A stretch of 64,000 nucleotides of DNA. Origin: Caprella mutica. Lineage: Eukaryota; Arthropoda; Malacostraca; Amphipoda; Caprellidae. Location of the stretch: assembly GCA_947561585.1 (NCBI GenBank), contig CANNZV010001637.1:1-64000 (forward strand), written 5' to 3'. This document shows positions 1-11,700 of the stretch, piece by piece (position 1 is the first letter of the stretch; each line of letters starts with the position of its first letter). Position numbers and translations under genes: made by a program. The notes under the pieces were generated by a model. The model was not told the origin of the DNA. It saw only the letters and a program-made list of their open reading frames with translations, and did no database searches.

Positions 1-1463
1 TGTACTGTCAGAAAAAAGAGTCACTGTGATGATGTACTATCAGAGAAAAGAGTCACTATGATGATGTACTGTCAGAGAAAAGAGTCACTGTGATGATGTA
101 CTATAAGAGAAAAGAGTCACTGTGATGATGTACTACCAGAGAAAAGAGTCACTGTGATGATGTACTATTAGAGAAAAGAGTCACTGTGATGATGTACTAC
201 CAGAGAAAAGAGTCACTGTGATGATGTACTATCAGAGAAAAGAGTCACTGTGATGATGTACTATTAGAGAAAAGAGTCACTGTGATGATGTACTATCAGA
301 GAAAAGAGTCACTATGATGATGTACTGTCAGAGAAAAGAGTCACTGTGATGATGTACTATAAGAGAAAAGAGTCACTGTGATGATGTACTATCAGAGAAA
401 AGAGTCACTGTGATGATGTACTACCAGAGAAAAGAGTCACTGTGATGATGTACTATCAGAGAAAAGAGTCACTGTGATGATGTACTATCAGAGAAAAGAG
501 TCACTGTGATGATGTACTGTCAGAGAAAAGAGTCACTGTGATGATGTACTATCAGAGAAAAGAGTCACTGTGATGATGTACTACCAGAAAAAAGAGTCAC
601 TGTGATGATGTACTATCAGAGAAAAGAGTCACTGCGATGATGTACTATCAGAGAAAAGAGTCACTGTGATGATGTACTACCAGAAAAAAAAGTCACTGTG
701 ATGATTTACTACCAGAGAAAAGAGTCACTGTGATGATGTACTATCAGAAAAAAGAGTCACTGTGATGATGTACTATCAGAGAAAAGAGTCACTGCGATGA
801 TGTACTATCAGAGAAAAGAGTCACTGTGATGATGTACTACCAGAAAAAAGAGTCACAGTGATGATTTACTACCAGAGAAAAGAGTCACTGTGATGATGTA
901 CTATCAGAGAAAAGAGTCACTGTGATGATGTACTATCAGAGAAAAGAGTCACTGTGATGATGTACTATCAGAGAAAAGAGTCACTGTGATGATGTACTAT
1001 CAGAGAAAAGAGTCACTGTGATGATGTACTATCAGAGAAAAGAGTCACTGTGATGATGTACTATCAGAGAAAAGAGTCACTGTGATGATGTACTATCAGA
1101 GAAAAGAGTCACTGTGATGATGTACTATCAGAGAAAAGAGTCACTGTTATGATGTACTATCAGAGAAAAGAGTCACTGTGATGATGTACTATCAGAGAAA
1201 AGAGTCACTGTTATGATGTACTGTCAGAGAAAAGAGTCACTGTGATGATGTACTATCAGAGAAAAGAGTCACTGTGATGATGTACTATCAGAGAAAAGAG
1301 TCACTGTTATGATGTACTGTCAGAGAAAAGAGTCACTGTGATGATGTACTATCAGAGAAAAGAGTCACTGTGATGATGTACTATCAGAGAAAAGAGTCAC
1401 TGTGATGATGTACTATCAGAGAAAAAAGTCACTATGATGATGTACTATCAGAGAAAAAAGTCA
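1..1463. repeat. 32-bp minisatellite array, about 45 copies, open at the left edge
   Basis: Direct tandem copies of a 32-bp unit with core TACTATCAGAGAAAAGAGTC. The spacing is constant at 32 bp with scattered single-base variants, such as CTACCAG, CTATTAG and CTGTCAG in place of CTATCAG. Some variants recur in blocks, which suggests segmental duplication of multi-unit pieces. The array begins before base 1, so its true length is unknown. There are no unique spacers between units, so it is not a CRISPR array. Confidence 0.97.
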
Positions 1464-3126
1464 CTGCATGTAACAAAATTTCACAAATCAAAGTTTTCTC
1501 ATTTTTTATTATTTTCAAATCTTACAAATTTGTCATCATGTACCCACACAATTTTAAAATATATAAAGCATTACAGTTACTAAAGTTTCTTCCTGGAAAT
1601 GTGAAATTGGTAAGCTGTGAATATATAATTGTTTTCATTGACTGTATCTCACAGCTGGTATCTATTTTAGATTGAATCTCTAAACCAGTTTTATTTAAGT
1701 GGGAATGGAAAAAAATCGATCTGAAAACAATCAAATAGTCTATTATCTATTTTTTCTAATAATTTTGTCGAAGTTATTAAAATAACGGGTTTTAGTTGTA
1801 TAATATATATATATACTTTTTCCCTATGTAATATATTAACATACTATAATTACGTACAGTGATTTATTTTAGTTACATTTCCATGTAAACTTTTTTTGCT
1901 AAGAACTATATTCAATATAGATTGGTATTAGAGTGGGAAAAATAATGTTATTCAAAACTGGAAATAATTATACATTTGTGATGGGTCGTAGGTTCAACAT
2001 TTTCTACCAAATAAGAAATATTTTGAGGAACAATTTCGACCATATGCTCCAATTTGGTACTGGAAAACTAATTCATATTTCCGCTGTAAAGTAACAAATA
2101 ATTAGTGAACAAACATGCCTTTAATGAACTGAATTATCAATAATTAATTCAGAAATTAACGATTCAATTATTTATGAAGAATAGAATTATTCTATAATTT
2201 TGTTAATTTATCCATGAAGTATTTATTTTATTTATAAAGAATTGAAGAAAATTTATGAAAACAACATCTAGAGCATTGTAATTTATTCTATATTAACATT
2301 TAATAATTCTGTTCTACCTCAAGTCAATGAAATCATGGCAGTGATTACCGAAGAGTTTGTGCTGTTAACTCGCTTGGTTATTTATTAATATTCAACTGAA
2401 AAGTAATGAGTAGTTGGTATGTTATTCGTTAAACAGATATAAAGTAAATATAATAATATACTTATCCGTAATTTAGTATAATTTAATAAATCTATTTACA
2501 CTGTAATTAGTTTCAACTTAAACTAATAAAATAAAACAACAACAACAAGTAAAAAATAAATGATCTAAAGCGATAAAAATTAATTAATGAAACAAAACAG
2601 TGAAATAATGATTTAATTAATGATGTGAAATAATTAAAAAATAATGAAATAAAACTATGAAATAACAAATTAATTAATAAAATAATACAATGAAATGATA
2701 AATGAAATTATGATAATTCACAGCCCTAGTACACTAGTGTATATGTTCGTAAGATCTTGTGTACGTGTTCATGTACGTGTTTGTGTATGTGTTTGTGTCG
2801 CATTGCCACCAAGGGGTGCGACAAAGATAGAAGAAGTTAGAAAGAGAGAATCCCCCCACAGAAGGTATAGAATCACAGGGGGGGGGGGGGTAACCCCCTC
2901 TCGAACCTTCTGTCCAAACCCCCCGTGGACCCTGTGTTGAAAGTTGCTAGGACCTTTGCAATATAAATATTATCATTTCAGAAAATTAATATATTTATTA
3001 TATAATAATATTGCATATATATATATTTAATATATGAATAAATGATATTAAAATAACCCACATCTTTCAATCATATAAGGTATAATAATAAATTAATAAA
3101 CTTGTATTATGATTAGACATTACATC
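1464..3126. other. AT-rich intergenic DNA with no gene recognised
   Basis: Very AT-rich sequence with many in-frame stops. It contains a GT-rich stretch (about 2753-2800) and a run of G (about 2879-2890) next to a run of C; the short open frame here is low-complexity. No protein family is recognisable on either strand. Confidence 0.6.
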
Positions 3127-3180
3127 TTTTCTTTTATGGTCGAAAATGTGAAACCGGTTGGTAACTAGGAACTTACCCTA
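3127..3180. mobile_element. Family A MITE, right terminal half only
   Basis: Contains GGTCGAAAATGTG and ends in AACTTACCC followed by TA, matching the right terminus of the recurrent foldback family. No left arm is seen upstream. Confidence 0.75.
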
Positions 3181-3509
3181 ATTAGTTATTATTGAATTTA
3201 CATGAAATAAGTTTGAAACTACTTGATAAAATAATATCACATTTAAAAGTGATTTACGGTGTGATTTTTGAACGAGTTTAAACGTTTTGCAAATGTAACA
3301 ACATTCAGATTAATGTAAAATATTGAATAATTATCAGTCTATATTATAATAAGAGAAGTCTGTCTGTCTGTCTGTCCGAAGCCTTTGTTAATTATAAAAG
3401 AAAAACTAAGAATTTGTGGCCCTAATTAGGGTCACAGTAATATAAATAATTTAAAGAAATCATAGTTTTGACTATTGCGAGGAAAAATGACATTATTAAA
3501 ATCAGTATA

Positions 3510-3662
3510 TAGGGCAAGTTCTAAATTAACGGTCAGTTCAACATTTTCGGACACATAAGAAATAAGTTTACAATGATTGTTATTTAACTTTTATTTTAAT
3601 TGGTATCCATGATAGCTTCAGGTATCATGGATACCAATTAAAATAATTAAGAGCTTACCCTA
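3510..3662. mobile_element. Family A MITE with a clear central palindrome
   Basis: The left end is TA then GGGCAAGTTC. The centre is the palindrome ATTGGTATCCATGATA / TATCATGGATACCAAT. The right arm is shortened but ends CTTACCC then TA, so TA flanks both ends. Confidence 0.88.
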
Positions 3663-4906
3663 TGTATTGGTTATACGTATTTGCTTTAAAAAATAAACCC
3701 ATTATATTAATTGAACTGACACAATGGAAGAACAATTAACAGGTACTGCAGTAGTATTAATTTAATTACATCCTCATTACTCTCAGTTAAATGTCACATC
3801 CAATTTTACTAAAATTTGATATCGACTTAATAAATACTGATATATAAATACATATATCAGTATTTTTTAAATTGATATTATTTTATTTTAAATTTTTTGT
3901 TGTTCTAAATTCTAAATTTTTTATCAAATTTTGTAAAATTTATTAAATTGAAAAATATATCATTTTTTTAAATTTTGATATTAATTTTTATCAAATTACA
4001 ATTTTGTTAAAAATTTTTTATCAATATTTAAAAAAAATTTATAGCAATTTTTTAAATTTTTATATCAATTTGTTTAAATTTCTTTCCCATCACCATCGCT
4101 ACAATTAAAGGACACTGACTGTTCCTATCCCGCCAGAAAGAAAGACTTATCCTACATGACTTCAATTACAATAGATACATCTTCAGTTTGTTTTTGTAGG
4201 ACGTGTTCCTAGTTGAGGGGAAAGGCACTGATTAAGAGAGGACTTAAATAGCGCAAGGGGAAAGATGAAAAAGAGGGGAAAAGATAGAGAGAGAGGGGAA
4301 AAGTGTTATAGAGTTCAATGACTCAACCTCTCGCTAGAGGCAAAGTGTCTGGCGCATGCGCAAAGCAACACATTAAAAGGTATAACTTCACTTCCTAGTT
4401 TTTCAGTCCCATGTCGTTAAAAGGTGTGTATTTAATTCATGACAGACGAAGAACACTACCTTAATATCTGCAAAAAAGGGTGTAGAGGGGTTTAAAAGTT
4501 TGTTCTTCTGTTTAAGTAATGTAATATTAGTAAAGAGATCCTTTTTTAAACGTTTCCATTAATTTCAGTTAAACGTTTTCATTAATTTCTGTTAAACATT
4601 TTCTTTGATTTCATACAAATATTAATAAAAAAAAGCTGGAAAAGTTTATCAGACTATTTCATGTATCTAGGTATTCTCTTTTGTCTAAAATGCGAAGTGT
4701 GAAATCACTTCTTGGATTATTTTTTTTTTTAAAGTAGGCAAACGAGAGTAAAATTAGTTGAACAAATATTTTCATTTGAAATTTGCCGTACTGCTAATAT
4801 GAAGCTTGGTACGTTGACTCGTTCAAAATATAGCGCAGTGAACTGTTTTTAAATAGGATATTATATTATCAAGTATTTTCAGAATACTGTAATGTCAATA
4901 ATAATT
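3663..4906. other. Upstream region of the RBM24-like gene; possible distal promoter
   Basis: Mostly AT-rich. The part from about 4085 to 4480 is less AT-rich and purine-rich (repeated AGAGGGGAAAAG), with a perfect palindrome GCGCATGCGC at 4352-4361 that resembles an NRF-1 site. No coding sequence is recognised. A promoter or a non-coding first exon here is only a possibility. Confidence 0.35.
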
Positions 4907-5084
4907 AGGATAAGCTCCTAGTTACCTACCGGTTTCATATATGTAAAATATATAATTTAACATTTCTACATTTAGTATCCATGATACCTGCAGGTATCAT
5001 GGATACCAATTAAAATAACATAATTATATATCTTTCTAAAATGATCGAAAATGTTGAGCCGTTTGATAACTCAGAAGGCACCCT
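4907..5084. mobile_element. Family A MITE just upstream of RBM24 exon 1a
   Basis: The central palindrome GTATCCATGATACC / GGTATCATGGATAC is intact. The left arm (from GGATAAGCTCC) and the right arm (GATCGAAAATGTTGAG...CACCCT) are diverged. It ends about 340 bp before the exon 1a ATG, so it may lie within the proximal promoter. Confidence 0.82.
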
Positions 5085-5421
5085 TCTGTTGGTATTGCAA
5101 TCCGCAGTTTAGTGCTAAGGTATCACCACCACCACGTAATTTTTTGTCGCAGAGATTATTTTTAAGTGAGGGAGACTCCCCCCCCCCCTCCACTACCTGG
5201 CTATTTTTTGGCACCGTACAAGAAGACTTCACGAGGTTGTCTTCAGTATTCGAGACGCAGCTCACTAAGATAGACTCACTGTGTGATAGGTAGAAAAACA
5301 GCATTGCTTTCGGTACACAGTTTCAATAACTTGGCACCTACAGTGATAAGATTGAAAATAGTGATACTTGTGGGATAAATTATCATTAAATTCGAATCGT
5401 TTGGACTATATTCTCTGCAAG
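5085..5421 (+). promoter_or_regulatory. Probable promoter and 5' UTR of RBM24 isoform a
   Basis: Less AT-rich than its surroundings. TCAGT at 5243-5247 matches the arthropod initiator core. About 28 bp after its A, AGACTC at 5272-5277 partly matches a downstream promoter element. A C-run lies at about 5179-5190. No splice acceptor of good quality is seen immediately before the ATG, so transcription probably starts in this stretch. The exact start is unproven. Confidence 0.4.
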
Positions 5422-5721
5422 ATGATGATGCCAGCCCCAGCCACAGCTTTGGCCACGACTCCATATTCTCTGAACTCTGGAATTGCTTCACCGACGCTGC
5501 ACCCAGGACTGCCGCAATTGGATGCGGCGTACGCCGCGGCCGCGGCAGCCAACCTGCAGCCTCCAGCGAAAGATACGACCTGGACGAAACTGTTTGTGGG
5601 GGGTTTGCCGTACACCACCACTGACCAGGAGTTGAGGGAGTTCTTCGAGGAGTTTGGGGAGATTGAAGAGGCCGCTGTTATCATAGACAGACAGACGGGA
5701 AAAAGCAAAGGATATGGATTT
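5422..5721 (+). CDS. RBM24: RBM24-like exon 1a: N-terminus a and front half of the RRM
   Basis: 100 codons starting [10 protein letters not shown]. The start is the first of three consecutive ATGs; an open frame extends upstream but has no earlier ATG. Residues 1-50 are low-complexity with an Ala run (36-43, [10 protein letters not shown] type). Residues 51-100 carry [20 protein letters not shown], the FGEIEEA segment and [12 protein letters not shown], very like the vertebrate RBM24 RRM. The exon ends phase 0 at GGATTT|GTAAGT, cutting RNP1 between KGYGF and V. It is GC-rich compared with its flanks, as expected for a constrained exon. It shares the pre-start context GCAAGATGATGATG with exon 1c, which indicates common origin by duplication. 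Confidence 0.92.
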
Positions 5722-8700
5722 GTAAGTAGCAACATTTACATTCACTATTCTAACTAGTAAAACTATTCTAGCTACCATAAGTATTTCGATTATAATCACA
5801 AGGGTTGCGACTATATGCTATTAAAAACATAGATTCCGATTATATTATAGAGAAAGTGAAATAAAGAGTATTGAATGGTTCTATACCAGCGGTATGTAGT
5901 ATTCGATACCATTTCATTTCGTATATGATACTCATGAGATCTATGATTTTAAAAGCATATTGTCACATCTAATCATAAGGATTATTGATGTCATTAGTAT
6001 TTTAACTATCATAAATACTGATGATTATTATGATTATCTTAAACAGTGATAATTATTATGATTATCTTAAACACTGATAATTATTATGATTATGATAGAC
6101 ACTGATAATTATTATGATCATGATAAACACTGATAATTATTATGATCATGATAAACACTGATAATTATTATGATTATGATAGACACTGATAATTATTATG
6201 ATCATGATAAACACTGATAATTATTATGATCATGATAAACACTGATAATTATTATGATCATGATAAACACTGATAATTATTATGATCATGATAAACAGTG
6301 ATAATTATTGTGATTATCTTAAACACTGATAATTATTATGATTATCTTAAACACTGATAATTATTATGATCATGATAAACAGTGATAATTATTATGATTA
6401 TCTTAAACACTGATAATTATTGTCTATTATGATTCAAATCAATTCTATGAGAATAATACCCTGACAATTATTGTTCAAGGAAGGTACAATTTACTTTTAT
6501 AAAAATAACTTATCTCAAAGAAATATAATTTAAGAATATAAAGAGAGGGTAAGTTCCAAGTTATCGGACAGTTCCACTTAGGGCAATGTCACCCGATCGT
6601 TTTTGCTCAGCAGTTTCACAGCGTTTTTGACTCTGAGGAAATTATTGTTAAATCCATTTCATATGTATCCATGTTATGCGACGCTTTTGGAGCGTTGAAA
6701 ACGCTTTTAAAACGCTCGTGTTGCCGGATCCTTATTCAATTATTTAAGAAAAGTATCTGATAATGATTTTTAAACATTATTTCAATTCGTATCTATTACA
6801 CCTGCTGGTATCATAAATTTCAATTAAAATAAAAGTTAAATAATAATTATTATATACCTTTTTCTAATATGATCGAAAGTGTGTAAGCCCTACCTCAAAG
6901 TTTTTAGATATGGATCTGTTAAACCTAGTAACTATAACTTGTTTATAGTTACAATATAGTTTCAATGATCAAAACTCAAATAGTCAATGACTATTATTAA
7001 CTTTCAAAATGGTGCCTAATAATTATTAAATGGTTTTATTATCATGTATAATAAATCATTTATTCATATATGTACACACACGGATATAAACCTACCAGAT
7101 ATAATATACATACACATGCAGTATATATATATACTGTAACTACGATCTATTCCGATATAAAATAATTGATTGAAATGGTATAGCAATGTCGCCATAAAGT
7201 TCCAGTTTAATTCAGTTGGTATATATTTTTCTTACTCGCGTGTATGCATGGAAAAAGTTAGTGAATTATAGTGGGGATATGAATTACTTTATACCTCTGC
7301 CTTTTTAGATATCGATACTTTAGAAATGGATTGTCAGTGGTAATTAATGTGAAGGTGTCATTAAATTCACATTAGCACTGTAAAGCAATGTTGGGGAAGT
7401 TCTTAATTATCGGTCAGTTCCACATTTTCGGACACGTAGGAAAAAAATTAATTTTAGTTGGTTTCCATGATACCTGTAGGTATCATGGATACCAACTAAA
7501 ATTAAAGTTAAATAATGATTATTATATATTTTTTTTATCATTTACTCTAAACAATTTTCAAACTATGATTATGGATTCAGTTTAATATTTTACAATTATT
7601 TAGGTACATACAGTTATCAATTAATATGATAATTGCAAAACAATTAAGTATAACAACTAAATTTAGGTGAAATTAAAACTTACTTTAAATGTGTATATTA
7701 TTCAGATAAAAATTATTTCTGACTAGTCAAGCTATTCGGTTGAAGGTTTTTAATTAAATTTCTCAGTATGAATTGAATACTAACATAACCAATGTACAAT
7801 TACAGTATTTAATATTCATAAACTCAAATAACCAATGTACAATTACAGTATTTAACATTCATTTACCAAATAACCAATACACAATTACAGTATTTAATAT
7901 TCATAGACAGTTTAAAAGTGTCTCCCAAATATAAAAAAGAAACCTAGGTTATCAAGCCAATCTAATAGAAAGAATTGGTGGTTCCATTAAGAGAAAAAGC
8001 TCTATTGATATATAAGCAGGTAGCGTGTGGCGGGGTATCAGCCCAGGGTAATGAGTCTGGCGTGCTCCCGATAAGGGATCTCATTGGTTACAGTAGGGGG
8101 TTTATGACCAGGGGGAGACGGGGGGTAGGGGGCTGACGGTGACCTGGACCAATCGTTCGACAGTGTTGAAGCGGCGGTCGATCCATCACTACGCCATCTA
8201 ATTTCTGCTGACATTTTATAAAGCACTGCAGAGACAAAAGTTACAAAGACAAAGTCAGAACTGGAGAGAAAATTAATTTGTGTTATTTTGAATCCATTTT
8301 TAAGTATTTAGTGAATTGATTTATTGTTGTTCAATCTGTTAATGGAAGAATGGTAATGGTGATATATTGCTAAAGCCATTTACCGGTGCGGCAGACTGAT
8401 TTATTATATGTTTGATTAATTACATCATCCATATAACAATAGGTTGTGATGAAGTAGGTATCAATATAACTGTGACTCCAGAAAATTAGTATTGTGATCA
8501 CATTTGCCGTAAAATTAATGGCTACATTTATAAAAAGATTTTATCTGTGAAATCTAGTGGTTTGATAATAAGTTAATCTGATCAATTTAATTAGTTATAG
8601 TACTATCCAAAGCATTCAAGTTTTCCTATTTATAATATATGATAATACATTCCACTTCCTATTGCTAATGACATAGCATTCATTAATTTAGATACCAATC

Positions 8701-11700
8701 TCCTTTCTAAAGGACACATGGAAAGTTCCTTTCTAGTGAAGTGGTTTGGTTAGGCATTATAGGTTCCGATCTTATCCTGCCAACACGCACCAATTCCACA
8801 GTCGAAACAGGTGCATATCCTCAGTGTATCCGTGACGGTGAACCTGGTAGCATATTTCAGTGAAGTGATATTTTGAACAGTGACAATGATAAGTCCAACA
8901 GCCTACCCAATTCCTGCAGTGATAGGGAATGTTCCAACACCTGATCATCTCATACACCAACCTTCCTACTGTTTGAGTGGTATACAGCAGAAGCAGAAAG
9001 ATGTCGCAACTTTAGTTCTAACAGCTTTGTTCAGTGGGGCCAATCCTCAAACCATTTGGACGAAACTGTTCGTAGGAGGTTTGCCTTACCACACTGAAAA
9101 AGATGTTCTGATTGAGAATTTCAAAGGATTTGGAATCATCAAGGAAGCGGTGGTGATGTACTGCAAGGAGACGAACAGGAGCAAAGGATACGGATTTGTA
9201 AGTTTATACTCTATATTACAAATATGTATAAACTAAATGTTTATCTATGTATTTATCTCGCTAAAGTCAATCTATTCGACTATCTGTCTAGTTTCAGCAG
9301 CTAATTCTTTTCATTAACTTTTAAGAATCATCTCTCTACCAATGCCTTTATCACGCGCATCTTAGAAGTCACTCTAGGAAGAAAATTACAACTTTAGTGG
9401 ATTAAATTAAACTTACAGGGCAAATACTTTGTTAAGGAATAGTCCCAGTTATGTACATCTTTAGTGTCTAAATCTCATACATATAAGAAAGATAATATTG
9501 TTTTTATCAGTTCCACACTCTATCTTAACAAAGTAATAAATCTAAATTGTATAAAAGGAAATTCTAAAAATGAATCCTAAATTGAACATAAACAACCAGA
9601 ATGACTATATTTTAGATAGTAATCTCTATAGGGTAAGTTGCGAGTTATTGGACAGTTCCACATTTTCGCTCATTATAATAATAAGAAAACATATAATTTA
9701 ACATTTAAACTCGTTATTCCAATTGGTACAAAGTTTAAAATAATAATAACATACTTTTTCTAATATGATCGAAAATGTGGAACTGTCCGATATCTCGAAT
9801 GTTACCCAGTCTAAGAAGATGATATTACATATTTAATGACATCAAAGGAAATTATAAAGCAATCTCAGTGCCTATGTATTTTGCTATGTGAAGATAACAC
9901 ACACTCTCAGAGTTATCAGGGCTATATACTTGTACCTAATCAACAAAAAACTACTAACAATAGTGATTGAAACGACTAAAGAGTCTTATCTACTGATGCT
10001 ACATTGCTACAGTGATGCTGTAGTGTCTGTAACAATGATGTTACATCTGTATCAATGATGTTACATCTGTAACAATGATGTTACATCTGTAACAATGATG
10101 TTACATCTGTAACAATGATGTTATATCTGTAACAATGATGTTACATCTGTAACAATGATGTTACATCTGTAACAATGATGTTACATCTGTAACAATGATG
10201 TTACATCTGTAACAATGATGTTACATCTGTAACAATGATGTTAAAATGTGTTACATCTCTAATAAGGATGGTACAGTGATGCTGTAGTGTCTGTAACAAT
10301 GATGTTACATCTGTAACAATGATGTTACATCTGTAACATTTTTCAGTAGCTCAATGTACATGTTTTTAGTTACATAATATAGTACTATTCATTTTCCCAA
10401 AATCTGAATATTGTTTTTCATCCATAAGTATTCTTTAAATTGCTTATGTATATAAAAAAATCGAAAAAGCATAGAGTCAAATTTGTTATCTATGGATATA
10501 CAAACAAATTAATAATAATAGACAAATATGATATGGGATGTAATTATATATAATAGACAAATAATATAATAATGTATGGTATATAATAGACAAATAATAT
10601 AATAATGTATGGTGTATAATAAACAAATAATATAATAATGTATGGTATATAATAGACAAATAATATAATAATGTATGGTATATAATAGACAAATAATATA
10701 ATAATGTATGGTGTATAATAAACAAATTAATATAAAAGCAACATCATTGAAAGTAATATTTATCCTTAATGTGAATGTATGAAATAGTGTACCATCCCGT
10801 GTACCACTAGTGTATCACCTTATCCCGTGTATCAATAGTGTACCAACAGTGTACCTCTATATTCCGTGTACAAATAGTGTACCATATAGTGTACCCCTTT
10901 ATACCGTGTATCCCTTTATTCCGTGTACCAATAGTGTATCACCTTATCCCATATCAATAGTGTACCATCCCGTGTATTAATAGTGTACCAACAGTGTACC
11001 TCTGTATCCCGTGTACCAATAGTGTACCATCCCGTGTACCATCCCGTGTACCAATAGTGTACCATCCCGTGTACCAATAGTGTATCACCTTATCCCGTGT
11101 ATCAATAGTGTACCAACAGTGTACCTCTATATTCCGTGTACAAATAGTGTACCATCCCGTGTACCATATAGTGTACCCCTTTATACCGTGTATCCCTTTA
11201 TTCCGTGTACCAATAGTGTATCACCTTATCCCATATCAATAGTGCACCATCCCGTGTATTAATAGTGTACCAACAGTGTACCTCTGTATCCCGTGTACCA
11301 ATAGTGTACCATCCCGTGTACCAATAGTGTACCATCCCGTGTACCAATAGTGTACCATCCCGTGTACCAACAGTGTACCATCCCGTGCACCAATAGTGTA
11401 TATCTTTACCAATAGTGTACCTCTTTATACCGTGTACCAACAGTGTACCACCATGTACCCAGTACCAGATTGTCCCATGTACCCAGTACCAGATTGTGCC
11501 GGTAGGTTGCAGCACGCGTCTCCAATCACATGGCAGTCTGAGTCTTCTCTATCCGTAGTATAGCGTGAGCTGTGATCCAGTTAACACGGCCCTTGCGTCC
11601 GCACCGTATTCTCGTCAGTCACCCCTTCTATATACCTACTACCTTTCCGCACTTTCAGTACTTTTTATTTTTAGCAACATTTGTGAGAAACTGTTGCCTG

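Noticed and set aside
1..1463. Regular direct repeats resembling a CRISPR array
   Set aside because: The 32-bp units are contiguous with no unique spacers, and the window is eukaryotic. It is a minisatellite.
2695..2940. 81-residue frame rich in Val/Cys/Arg
   Set aside because: Built on a GT-rich stretch and a G run; low complexity with no homology I recognise.
8038..8226. 62-residue Pro/Ser-rich frame on the - strand
   Set aside because: Open because the island is GC-rich; no domain and no splice signals that would make it an exon.
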